DNA from: a virus | Virus record (IMG/VR): IMGVR_UViG_3300048834_000291 | Span: 1-49,783 of that record | Direction: 5' to 3' (one strand) | DNA: 49,783 nucleotides | Part shown: positions 1-6,280 of the stretch, one piece after another | Position numbering within the stretch: the first letter of the stretch is position 1 | Layout: every line of letters starts with the position of its first letter | Made by a program: the position numbers and the translations under genes | Notes under the pieces: model-generated | What the model saw: only the letters and a program-made list of their open reading frames with translations | Told to the model about the DNA's origin: nothing | Databases searched by the model: none

Positions 1-42
<42 letters not shown>

Positions 43-93
43 TGCCAACACGGATGGTCAGGCAGCTTCTGCAGAACAAGCCCTACCCATCAT

Positions 94-109
94 TGTTCCA
101 CGTGGAACA
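94..109. promoter_or_regulatory. parS-like ParB binding site, copy 1
   Basis: A perfect 16-bp palindrome, TGTTCCACGTGGAACA. It matches the consensus of the chromosomal parS centromere bound by ParB in many bacteria (TGTTNCACGTGNAACA). It lies 41 bp (start to start) from a second copy in a gene-free stretch. No ParA gene is visible in the window, so if it is used it would probably be bound by the host ParB. Confidence 0.8.
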
Positions 110-134
110 TCCACCTCATCCGTACCACACCGAT

Positions 135-150
135 TGTTCCACGTGGAACG
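135..150. promoter_or_regulatory. parS-like ParB binding site, copy 2
   Basis: TGTTCCACGTGGAACG, identical to copy 1 except for the last base, so the inner 14 bp (GTTCCACGTGGAAC) form a perfect palindrome. Two near-perfect parS sites in tandem, outside any gene, are very unlikely by chance and argue for a selected ParB-binding centromere or decoy. Confidence 0.78.
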
Positions 151-287
151 TAGTAACCTATTTAACCGCCATTCCTAAAACAGATGGCTGCATAATCTCG
201 GTTAACACCGTTAACTCACCACTTTGAACAATATTCTATACGTTAACGCTCGATTACGCATTGGTAGCGCTGGTTACCTAACTAAGA
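151..287. other. AT-rich gene-free patch with GTTAAC repeats
   Basis: This stretch is much more AT-rich than the rest of the window. It carries the palindrome GTTAAC at 201-206, 210-215 and 242-247, the first two as a direct repeat (GTTAACACCGTTAAC). No ORF of credible length lies here. Next to the parS-like sites it looks like a control or partition region. I cannot assign a specific promoter or origin to it. Confidence 0.4.
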
Positions 288-799
288 TAGAGCTTTCCCT
301 GAATCTAGACTTAGCTTAGATAGAAAGTTTCCGACGCGGCGGCAGCGGCGGACCCAAGACTTTTCCCGCGAGGCTTCGCTTCTTTCGTCGCCGAGGCCTC
401 GCTCCTGCCCTCCGACTGCGGCCGAGGCAGAGCTGTTCCTCAGGTGGACTGCGGAGGCGTCGCTCCACGCGCTGCGGCGGCGCCGAGGGAGAGCTTTCCC
501 TGGTCGGGAGGGAGAGCTTTCCCTGCGCGGGGCGGGGTGTCGGGGTGTCGGCCGACGGCCGGGAAGGCGTGGCCTGCGGGCATCTGCGGGCGTCCTGGAG
601 CGACGAACGGCACGGGGCGCATACCGGCGTACGGGCGGCGCATCGCGCGTCCTGGAGGGGCTGAACGGCGCTGGCGATAGGGGAAGCTTTCCCTGGCTGT
701 GGCTGGGCAAGCGCTGCGGCTGACTGTGGCTGCGCTGGGCCTTGTCGCTGCGCTAATCCAGGCGGTGCCTGCACCCAGGAAGAGCTTTCCCTGGCTGTG
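288..799. repeat. AGAGCTTTCCCTG dispersed repeat family in a gene-free region
   Basis: Five copies of a short motif lie at 288-301, 487-502, 510-525, 681-695 and 778-793. The copies at 487 and 510 share the 16-mer GGGAGAGCTTTCCCTG. The copies at 681 and 778 share a 17-mer reading AGCTTTCCCTGGCTGTG. The unit is a near-palindrome (AGGGA-n-AGCT-n-TCCCT). The GC-rich sequence between copies has open frames only because stop codons are rare there, and I see no convincing gene from 151 to 837. A repeated protein-binding site or recombination array is possible. Confidence 0.55.
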
Positions 800-811
800 A
801 GCGCGAAAGAA

Positions 812-829
812 CGAGCCCCTGCGGGCTCG
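812..829 (-). terminator. rho-independent terminator of the left minus-strand pair
   Basis: The hairpin CGAGCCC-ctgc-GGGCTCG has a 7-bp stem and a 4-nt loop. Read on the minus strand it is followed by GTTCTTTC. It sits about 9 bp beyond the stop of the small gene ending at 838, so it closes that transcript. Confidence 0.6.
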
Positions 830-837
830 CTCCTGTC

Positions 838-999
838 CTACGCTCGGGGATCTCGGCAGGCGGGGTCGTCCTCGCCAAGGTCCTCGTCTTCTGCGGCTTC
901 CTCGGCCATCTCCTTTCTCATCTGCGCGTGTCTGCGCTGAGCAGCTTCGACGGCGGCCTGCATGCCCTCGGCAAGGTGCTGATAGTACTGGTCGCTCAT
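838..999 (-). CDS. small hypothetical protein, 53 aa, acidic tail
   Basis: Begins MSDQYYQHLAEGMQAAVEAA, has a charged, probably helical middle (AQRRHAQMRKEMAEEAAED) and ends acidic. The start was chosen at the ATG at 999 because it overlaps the stop of the preceding 35-residue gene as ATGA, a typical translational-coupling arrangement, even though no strong Shine-Dalgarno precedes it. A terminator hairpin follows at once. I do not recognise a family and the function is unknown. It may act with the membrane peptide encoded just upstream. Confidence 0.5.
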   Translation of the reverse strand: MSDQYYQHLAEGMQAAVEAAQRRHAQMRKEMAEEAAEDEDLGEDDPACRDPRA

Positions 1000-1103
1000 G
1001 CGAGTATCCCGAGGCCGAGGGCGACCAGAAAGCCAGCAAGGAAGAGGACCGAGAGACATCCGTCGCCTGCGCGACCGGGGACTGCGGGGGACTGAATCTT
1101 CAT
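996..1103 (-). CDS. very small membrane protein, 35 aa
   Basis: The ATG at 1103 opens a 35-codon frame with a short polar N-terminus (MKIQSPAVPGRAGDG) and one hydrophobic segment of about 20 residues (CLSVLFLAGFLVALGLGILA) that would span the membrane. A GGAG Shine-Dalgarno lies about 9 bp upstream and the TGA overlaps the next gene's ATG. The RBS, single transmembrane segment and coupling make it credible despite its size. Function unknown. Small phage membrane peptides are often superinfection or lysis modulators, but nothing here shows which. Confidence 0.5.
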   Translation of the reverse strand: MKIQSPAVPGRAGDGCLSVLFLAGFLVALGLGILA

Positions 1104-1129
1104 GATGGGCGCTCCGTGGACTGCGGAAT

Positions 1130-1153
1130 GGGCGGGGGGGGCGGCCCCCGCCC
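1130..1153 (-). terminator. GC-rich hairpin after the 62-aa gene
   Basis: GGGCGGGGG (1130-1138) pairs with CCCCCGCCC (1145-1153) just past the stop of the minus-strand gene ending at 1161. There is no clear U run, so termination is inferred from stem strength and position. Confidence 0.4.
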
Positions 1154-1160
1154 GAATGGG

Positions 1161-1349
1161 TCATCGGTAATTGTACGGATTGGGCACGGTAAACGTGATC
1201 CCGATGGGAGACACCACGGTGACAAACGTGTCACGGGCTGCGGCGTGTTCGGATGCCCATTCGGCCATGGCGCCATATGCGGCGAACGTGCCATCGGTGG
1301 TCGGGAACGATTTGGTGGTGGTGCCATCGGCATCGATGACGGTAAACAC
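1161..1349 (-). CDS. hypothetical protein, 62 aa
   Basis: The product begins (M/V)FTVIDADGTTTKSFPTTDG and ends PIGITFTVPNPYNYR. It has alternating hydrophobic and polar residues typical of a small beta-rich domain with one amphipathic helix (AAYGAMAEWASEHAAARD). The start is a GTG at 1349 with no good Shine-Dalgarno. The same frame is open upstream to about 1398, so the true N-terminus is uncertain. Flanked by GC-rich hairpins on both sides. No family recognised. Confidence 0.5.
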   Translation of the reverse strand: MFTVIDADGTTTKSFPTTDGTFAAYGAMAEWASEHAAARDTFVTVVSPIGITFTVPNPYNYR

Positions 1350-1413
1350 GACGTGCGTGGTCGGGAACGGGGGTGGGCATGGATCACCGGATGGTTACGT
1401 GTTGAACATGGGC

Positions 1414-1431
1414 GGGGGCCGCGCGGCCCCC
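1414..1431 (-). terminator. perfect 18-bp GC palindrome, probable terminator
   Basis: GGGGGCCGC followed directly by GCGGCCCCC, about 17 bp beyond the stop of the minus-strand gene ending at 1448. Very stable, but without a U run. Confidence 0.4.
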
Positions 1432-1447
1432 ACCCGTCACCGAACGG

Positions 1448-2125
1448 TTACGCGTTCGGTTTCACGTCGTGGCACCGGAACGGGCCACCCCACGCGCGAA
1501 CCACGTCGGCCGTGCCGCCGTGTCCGTTGGTCCACCCATGGGCGCCACGGTTGACGACGGGGCGCGTCGTGGTCACGTGGTCGTTGCGGACCGCGAAATT
1601 GCACCGGGCGCCCGGCCATTCCGCCCGCCACGCCACGGCGATGGCCGCGTCGGGTGCGCCGACGATGGCGGCGATGGCGTACATCACGTTTTGGCCGTCC
1701 ATGATTTTCCGGCCGGTGTACCGCCCGACGTTGACCGTGGTCGCGGACGTCGGCACGTGGTACGCGGCGGCCGCCGCGTCGAACCGGGTCACGGCGGCGT
1801 CGATGTCGGCCGGGGTCCGGACGACGTCGCGGACGGCGTCCATGCCGGCGGCGATGGCGATCATCGGCGCGGTCGTCAACGCCGCGACGATGTCCGGGGT
1901 GAACCGGGGTTCCACGGCGTCCCCGACCGTGCGGGTCGCGGTGACGACCGCCAACCGGTACCCGTCGGCGAACGGGACCACGTCGGCCGTGGTCGCGACG
2001 ACGTCGACGGGGTCGGCGATGACGACGGCGGTCGGGGTGGCGACGTCGACCGACACGTCGGGCGTGGTGTCGATGATGGCCGGGGTCGTGGTCGTGGTGC
2101 GGGTGCGGGTGGTGGCGCGTGCCAT
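1448..2125 (-). CDS. hypothetical Thr/Ala/Val-rich protein
   Basis: About 225 residues. The N-terminus is rich in threonine (MARATTRTRTTTTTPAIID), followed by a long Ala/Val/Thr-rich stretch. The C-terminal half looks more globular (VNVGRYTGRKIMDGQNVMYA, then a region with W, C and H residues including GAHGWTNGHGG). I place the start at the ATG at 2125. A GTG at 2152 in the same frame is possible, and neither has a strong Shine-Dalgarno. A weak leftward promoter candidate lies upstream (TTGCTT, 16 bp, GCTAAT on the minus strand near 2205-2233). No known family recognised. Confidence 0.55.
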   Translation of the reverse strand: MARATTRTRTTTTTPAIIDTTPDVSVDVATPTAVVIADPVDVVATTADVVPFADGYRLAVVTATRTVGDAVEPRFTPDIVAALTTAPMIAIAAGMDAVRDVVRTPADIDAAVTRFDAAAAAYHVPTSATTVNVGRYTGRKIMDGQNVMYAIAAIVGAPDAAIAVAWRAEWPGARCNFAVRNDHVTTTRPVVNRGAHGWTNGHGGTADVVRAWGGPFRCHDVKPNA

Positions 2126-2626
2126 GATGCGGTGTCCGTTCGTTGGGGTCACCCACCGGTGACCGTTTTTGCGTCCGGGGCCGTCGCGGCGCCCGGTACA
2201 CCATTAGCACCTGCCTCGGACCTTAAGCAAAAATCCGGCACTGGTCACTGGTCGATGACCAGCCCGTTCTGGGGTATATCACTCCCGGACAGGCCTGAAA
2301 CGCCTGGATTTTTACCCCCACAATTCGCGATTTTCCTAAGGCAGTTTCACGAAACCCTGAGTTTTACGGCAAAATCGGGGGTCTTCGGGTGCCTTCGGTA
2401 AATGGGGGGCGTTTCCCACAAACCTTACACCCCCCTCCCCCCGTCCGGACCCCCCCACATTCCTTCTTTTTTCCCCTCCCTTCTTCTTCTTTTTAAAGAC
2501 TTAATGTAAAAATGGTATATATAGAATAAGAAAGAGAAAAGGAACGGGGCGGTCCGGGGGTGGCGGGGGGGGGTAGGGGGCGAAGACCGAATCGGAAACG
2601 CCCCCCTTATTCCACATATTCCCCGG
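2126..2626. other. divergent intergenic region
   Basis: About 500 bp without a credible gene, between the leftward gene starting at 2125 and the rightward block. It contains a weak leftward promoter candidate, the inverted repeat CTGGTCA/TGACCAG (2241-2247 and 2256-2262) with an extra CTGGTC copy, a short hairpin CAGGC/GCCTG (2290-2306) followed by ATTTTTA, and the large palindrome described separately at 2404-2606. Confidence 0.5.
2404..2606. repeat. 203-bp imperfect palindrome with AT-rich centre, origin-like
   Basis: The outermost arms are a perfect 13-bp inverted repeat, GGGGGGCGTTTCC (2404-2416) and GGAAACGCCCCCC (2594-2606). Inside are C-rich and G-rich tracts including CCGGACC/GGTCCGG (2445-2451, 2551-2557) and TTCCTT/AAGGAA (2460-2465, 2539-2544). 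The left inner arm is almost pure pyrimidine and the right almost pure purine. The core at 2491-2530 is AT-rich with TATATATAG. A structured AT-rich element between divergent transcription units fits a replication origin or a DNA-melting or control element. This is inference from structure only. Confidence 0.4.
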
Positions 2627-2655
2627 TTGACACGTCCACCACTACGGTGCATAAT
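2627..2655 (+). promoter_or_regulatory. sigma70-type promoter of the rightward early genes
   Basis: TTGACA at 2627-2632, a 17-bp spacer and CATAAT at 2650-2655. The same two hexamers and spacing recur at 9497-9525. Transcription should begin near 2661-2663, which coincides with the first usable ATG, so the mRNA may be leaderless. Confidence 0.75.
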
Positions 2656-2662
2656 GCCGCAT

Positions 2663-3325
2663 ATGCATGGACGCCCCCTGACGCTCGATGACCGCCCCCC
2701 GTGCCAGGCCCCCAACTGTACGGCCCCGCGCTCCCTTGGCTCGCGCTACACCCGCGCCGATGGCACCGTGGTGTCCTCGTACCGCAAGTGGTGCTCGTGG
2801 CACTGCAACCATCCCTTGCAGTCCCCGCATCCGATGACAGCCCCGCCGCGCTCCACGGAGGAGCCGACCTGTGCTGTCCCCGGCTGCCGTCGCGTGGCCC
2901 GGCGCTATCCCCTCCGGATGCCCGCCTCGATGGACATCGAGGACATGACCCCCGAGCAGGCCGATGCCTACGACATCTACGGCCCGCCCGACCCCGCCAC
3001 CCCCGGCTACGCCCTGACGTGCCACCGCCACGCGAAGTCGGACATCCCCTCCCTGACGAACCCGCACGTTGCCGCGCTGGCCGCCGAACGCCCGCCGCGC
3101 CCCGTGCTGCCCCGCCCACCCCGCAAGGTCAAGAAACCCGCCCCCACCCCGGCACCGAGGCGCCGTTTGAAAGCCGTTCCGCAGAAGCCCGCCGCGAAAG
3201 CCGCGTCCGCGCCAGTCTACCTGTGTACGAATGAGCACATGATCGCCAAGTACGAGGCGATGACGCCCAGGCAACTGAAAGCCCAAGGCGTCAAGAAAAC
3301 GCCGCAGGGATGGGTTGAGTACTGA
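2663..3325 (+). CDS. zinc-knuckle protein, probably from a leaderless mRNA
   Basis: About 220 residues. Two putative zinc-binding modules can be seen. The first is C14-x4-C19 with a later WCSWHCNH (C44, C48). The second is CAVPGC (C70, C75) with TCHRH (C120, H121/H123). The C-terminal half is a Pro/Lys/Ala-rich basic linker ending in a short helical tail. The start at 2663 is chosen because the in-frame ATG at 2654 lies inside the -10 box of the promoter. The same cysteine layout recurs in the protein starting at 4599, suggesting related roles. Nucleic-acid binding is likely from the zinc modules and basic linker, but no family is recognised. Confidence 0.6.
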   Translation: MHGRPLTLDDRPPCQAPNCTAPRSLGSRYTRADGTVVSSYRKWCSWHCNHPLQSPHPMTAPPRSTEEPTCAVPGCRRVARRYPLRMPASMDIEDMTPEQADAYDIYGPPDPATPGYALTCHRHAKSDIPSLTNPHVAALAAERPPRPVLPRPPRKVKKPAPTPAPRRRLKAVPQKPAAKAASAPVYLCTNEHMIAKYEAMTPRQLKAQGVKKTPQGWVEY

Positions 3326-3579
3326 TGGATATCCCAACGCGTGTCTGGATGGACGTCCTGACCGAGATGGAGGCCAACGGGCCGTACACCGACAACGAAG
3401 TGCGCCTGCTTCTCGATGCGGTGACGGACAAGGAAATCATCTTTACATCCGGGGGCGCCCCTCCGAAAAAACAGAATTTCAGCGAAGAGGCCTTGTACCG
3501 CCGGTTGATTGGCACCGCATGCGCCCTGATTCAACGGGCCGCACAGGTGGCCAAGCATGACCCCACGGAGGATAAGTGA
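3325..3579 (+). CDS. hypothetical protein, 84 aa
   Basis: The ATG at 3325 overlaps the upstream TGA by one base (TGATG), so translation is probably coupled. The product (MDIPTRVWMDVLTEMEANGP...) is mostly helical and polar with no signal or membrane segment. No family is recognised. It lies in a tight run of small genes driven from the promoter at 2627. Confidence 0.6.
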   Translation: MDIPTRVWMDVLTEMEANGPYTDNEVRLLLDAVTDKEIIFTSGGAPPKKQNFSEEALYRRLIGTACALIQRAAQVAKHDPTEDK

Positions 3580-3891
3580 GTGCCTACCGAACCCTTGCCG
3601 ATTCGACACGCCGACTGGCTCCAATCACCGATCCTGGTCTGGCACGACGCCCACTCGATTCCCCACGGCCCGAGCCCAGCCGACCCGGTGCTGGTCAAGG
3701 CCTGGTCGCGCCGGACCAACCAGCTGTTCGTCGCGGTCGCCGTGTGGAGCGACCTCCACGGCCAATTCCTGACGTTCAACGGCGTGCAGTACGCGCCGCT
3801 GACGGCCCGGATCGTGGAGTGGATGCCGCTGCCGCCGGAGTGGCCCCGGCATCCGGGTCCGACGTTGCCGGGCTCAGTTCTGCCAGGATGA
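3580..3891 (+). CDS. DUF551-like small protein
   Basis: About 103 residues from a GTG start with a GGAGG Shine-Dalgarno nine bases upstream. The C-terminal part carries the pattern seen in phage DUF551 proteins: a strand with GVQYAPLTARIVEWMPLPPE, close to the family hallmark ThWmPLPepP, preceded by VAVAVWSDLHGQFLTF. The function of DUF551 proteins is not known. They are small accessory proteins of phages and prophages. Overlaps the next gene by 4 bp (ATGA). Confidence 0.6.
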   Translation: MPTEPLPIRHADWLQSPILVWHDAHSIPHGPSPADPVLVKAWSRRTNQLFVAVAVWSDLHGQFLTFNGVQYAPLTARIVEWMPLPPEWPRHPGPTLPGSVLPG

Positions 3892-4388
3892 TGCGCCCGG
3901 ACCCTGGCCCGTCGTTCGCGGCGTGGGAAGAAGAAGGCCGCATGTACGCGCGGCGCAACGACGTCTCGTCCTGGGACCTAGGCTTCTGGCTGGTCCGGGG
4001 TCAGGGGTGGTCCTTGGACCCCGGATTCAAGGCGTCCAGCCGCATCACGGGCCGGAGTCGCAGTCACCTGCACGCGTTGTACGATGTAGCCGTAGCCTTC
4101 CCCGAGGGCCCAGCCGCGCCGCATCTGGCCTGGATCACGCACAAGATGCTGTTGCGGATCAAGGACCTCGACCTGCGGGACCGCGTCCTGGAACGGGCCA
4201 TCGCCGAGCGATGGACGTCCGGCGAACTGGAGCGCTACTTCGCGCAACATCCGCCGCCATCGACGTATGGCAAGAACAAGGACCGCACCGGAGGCACGAC
4301 GAACCGGCATCGGCGCGTGCAGTGCCCCAACTGTCAGCATATCTTCCCGATGACGGGACACAAAGTGAAGGTGCCCGATGGACAGTGA
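3888..4388 (+). CDS. possible DNA-binding protein with C-terminal CPNC
   Basis: About 166 residues starting at the ATG that overlaps the previous stop. The middle has a helical pattern (WDLGFWLVRGQGW, then SRSHLHALYDVAVAFPEG, LAWITHKMLLRI, RDRVLERAIAERWTSGELERYF). It resembles the helical domain of ParB-like and related proteins that read as tight turns, then 'VA..FP', 'L.W..H' and 'A.E..WT..EL'. The C-terminus has one CPNC pair after a basic stretch, perhaps half a zinc ribbon. The family assignment is tentative. DNA binding is inferred from these features. Its presence in the same genome as parS-like sites is worth noting but proves nothing. Confidence 0.5.
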   Translation: MMRPDPGPSFAAWEEEGRMYARRNDVSSWDLGFWLVRGQGWSLDPGFKASSRITGRSRSHLHALYDVAVAFPEGPAAPHLAWITHKMLLRIKDLDLRDRVLERAIAERWTSGELERYFAQHPPPSTYGKNKDRTGGTTNRHRRVQCPNCQHIFPMTGHKVKVPDGQ

Positions 4389-4602
4389 ATCCGCTATGTA
4401 CCGCGCCGCCGAGCAACAGCACCGTTCCGCGGAGAAAAAGATCCGCGATCTCGAAACCCGCGTCCAGGAGTTGGAGAAGTTCTTGCGCGGCGTTCACGAG
4501 GTGCTGACCGGCCCGACCATCGTACAGTGGCCTCGCGTTGCGTCGGCCTCGCTGGCGCGTCAGATTGATGAAATCGTCCCGCCCCCGGAGCGGACCGCGT
4601 GA
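4378..4602 (+). CDS. small coiled-coil protein, 74 aa
   Basis: The ATG lies 11 bp inside the previous gene. Residues 9-40 (EQQHRSAEKKIRDLETRVQE and following) have the heptad pattern of a coiled coil, so the protein probably oligomerises. The C-terminus is short and proline-rich. No family recognised. The stop overlaps the next GTG start (GTGA). Confidence 0.55.
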   Translation: MDSESAMYRAAEQQHRSAEKKIRDLETRVQELEKFLRGVHEVLTGPTIVQWPRVASASLARQIDEIVPPPERTA

Positions 4603-5861
4603 AGCGCCGGACTCCGGCGTCACGGGCCGCGTACCCGTCGCCGTTGAAAGCGTTGCTGGATGGCGTGCTCCCCAACGTGCTGACGCCGTTGCGGGAGCCG
4701 CCGCCCCCCATTCGCCCGAACCAGCCCCGCGCGACTGTCCTGACGCCGACGGTCCGCGGAGGCAAGGCCCGGCCCGCGTGCAAGTGCGGCCGCCCCGCCC
4801 AGTTCAAGGAAATCCGAAACGGCGTCGCCCGGTACCGCACCGAGTGCGGGCGGTGCCGCGACCTGCGCCGGTACCATTCCCCCACGTCGCAGAAGCCGAT
4901 TGCCCTGCCCCACAGCGTGCGGCCTCGATGCACGGTGCCGGGGTGCCCCAACGCCGTGCGCGTGGTGAAGAAGAAGGACGCCCCGCAAGGCACCCATACC
5001 CCGTCCTGGGTCCCCCCGGATGCCGTCGGGGTGTTCATGGCCTCGCCGTGGTGTGTCAAGCATAAGCTGTTGAATGACCGGCCGGTCGGTGTCCTGACGC
5101 CGCCGCCCGCGTACCCCCGGACGGACCGCTCGGCGCAGTTTGCGACGGGGCGGGCGCAGTGGTCCGCGTGGCGGTCGCGGTTCCGGAAAGGGCTGGGCCT
5201 GCCCGAGTACGGCGCGGTGACGTGGGTCTACACCGAGGAGGGTCAGCGCGTCATCCTGGTCTCGACCAAGGGCATGGGCGTGCAGGTCCGGGCCTGGCCC
5301 GACACGGTCGCGCTCGTGGCGTGGTGGACCATGCGCCAACCCATCCAGAAAGTCGAGATGGATGCCGAGACGCGCGACCGGTGGCCGACTTACGGCTCGT
5401 TGGCGACGTCGTTGGGCGTCTCGTCGGCGATGATTGCGTGGATTGTCTGGGAGCTCCGCGTCGGGCGTATCATGGTGCGCGGTTACCCGGTGGAACGGTA
5501 TCCCTGTGTCGGGGCCGATGGTGTACCCTACACGTCAACGATTCTCTATACCCTGGACCCGAACTCATGGCAGTGGACGGACGCGACGGCTATCGACCAG
5601 TCAAACGCCGCAAAACACCGGTGGCACCCAAGCCTGGGAAGCGCGTGGCCCCCGCCGTCGTTGCGCGGGACGCGCGTCCCGTGGCGCCTGCGAAGCCCCG
5701 CGTTCTTCCGAAAGAAGAAAGAAGCCCGGCTCGCAGCACAGCGCTCGTCCGACAGCCTCCAGAAATCGACCTCCGCGTCACCACCAACCGGTACAGCGCC
5801 ATCAAGCGGCACTCGCTCCGGGAGCGGCTCAATCAGGTATCCGCGTCCGACACCGACGTGA
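4599..5861 (+). CDS. zinc-knuckle and winged-helix-like protein
   Basis: Up to 420 residues from a GTG start. The N-terminal zinc modules are CKCG (C61, C63) with CGRC (C83, C86), and CTVPGC (C111, C116) with WCVKH (C152, H155). This is the same CxVPGC plus C..H layout as in the protein starting at 2663. The second half contains a probable helix-turn-helix (PTYGSLATSLGVSSAMIAWI) with a following wing. The credible part ends near residue 325. The frame then runs on through the start of the next gene for 294 bp into Ser/Pro/Arg-rich sequence, so the true C-terminus is uncertain. Probably a nucleic-acid-binding regulator or replication accessory, inferred from domains only. Confidence 0.55.
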   Translation: MKRRTPASRAAYPSPLKALLDGVLPNVLTPLREPPPPIRPNQPRATVLTPTVRGGKARPACKCGRPAQFKEIRNGVARYRTECGRCRDLRRYHSPTSQKPIALPHSVRPRCTVPGCPNAVRVVKKKDAPQGTHTPSWVPPDAVGVFMASPWCVKHKLLNDRPVGVLTPPPAYPRTDRSAQFATGRAQWSAWRSRFRKGLGLPEYGAVTWVYTEEGQRVILVSTKGMGVQVRAWPDTVALVAWWTMRQPIQKVEMDAETRDRWPTYGSLATSLGVSSAMIAWIVWELRVGRIMVRGYPVERYPCVGADGVPYTSTILYTLDPNSWQWTDATAIDQSNAAKHRWHPSLGSAWPPPSLRGTRVPWRLRSPAFFRKKKEARLAAQRSSDSLQKSTSASPPTGTAPSSGTRSGSGSIRYPRPTPT

Positions 5862-6280
5862 TGGACCTGATGCCCGAGGCGCAGTTGATGCGGGCGTTGA
5901 TTTTGGACTACGTCGACAACTACGACGCCGTCAAGGAGGCGTTGCTGGAATGGCACGCCCGCATGCAGCAGGGGCAGAAGGCCCCGATGCCTGCCCGGTT
6001 GCCGGATTTGTTCGACGTCCAGAAGTTGATTGACGGCGTCGGCAAGCTCATCTCGCGGGCGCATGCTATCAACCAGACCGGGACCGTGTCGCTGGCCGTG
6101 TTCCGCCGTGCGGTGGAGTTGATGGGCCTGGCCGTGGCCACCTATGTCGAGGACCCCGAGGTCATCAAGAAGATCGAGACCGCCTGGGGCCACATCGCCC
6201 TGGACCCGAAGCAGGCCGCACGCAAGGGGCGCGACGATGACGCCATCGATGCCGAGGTGCTGACGGATGATGCTTCTTAA
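5567..6280 (+). CDS. terS: putative terminase small subunit
   Basis: About 237 residues: a basic, Pro/Lys/Arg-rich N-terminal tail of about 70 residues, then an all-helical domain (RALILDYVDNYDAVKEALLE ... KLIDGVGKLISRAHAINQTG ... VDPEV-like end). It lies directly upstream of and overlaps the large terminase gene, the usual place for the small subunit, which recognises phage DNA and loads the packaging motor. The helical pattern matches small phage proteins commonly found beside TerL genes, but there is no diagnostic motif, so the call rests mainly on position. Its first 294 bp overlap the previous frame. Confidence 0.55.
   Translation: MAVDGRDGYRPVKRRKTPVAPKPGKRVAPAVVARDARPVAPAKPRVLPKEERSPARSTALVRQPPEIDLRVTTNRYSAIKRHSLRERLNQVSASDTDVMDLMPEAQLMRALILDYVDNYDAVKEALLEWHARMQQGQKAPMPARLPDLFDVQKLIDGVGKLISRAHAINQTGTVSLAVFRRAVELMGLAVATYVEDPEVIKKIETAWGHIALDPKQAARKGRDDDAIDAEVLTDDAS

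Noticed and set aside
282-1039. Several long minus-strand open frames (about 140-200 codons) at the left end
   Set aside because: They run through the AGAGCTTTCCCTG repeats, are Arg/Pro/Ser-rich, lack ribosome sites and overlap each other in different frames; stop-poor GC-rich DNA explains them.
1116-2401. Plus-strand frames opposite the minus-strand genes at 1161-2125
   Set aside because: Gly/Arg/Val-only composition and no RBS; the minus-strand frames have a more normal residue mix and hairpins after their stops.
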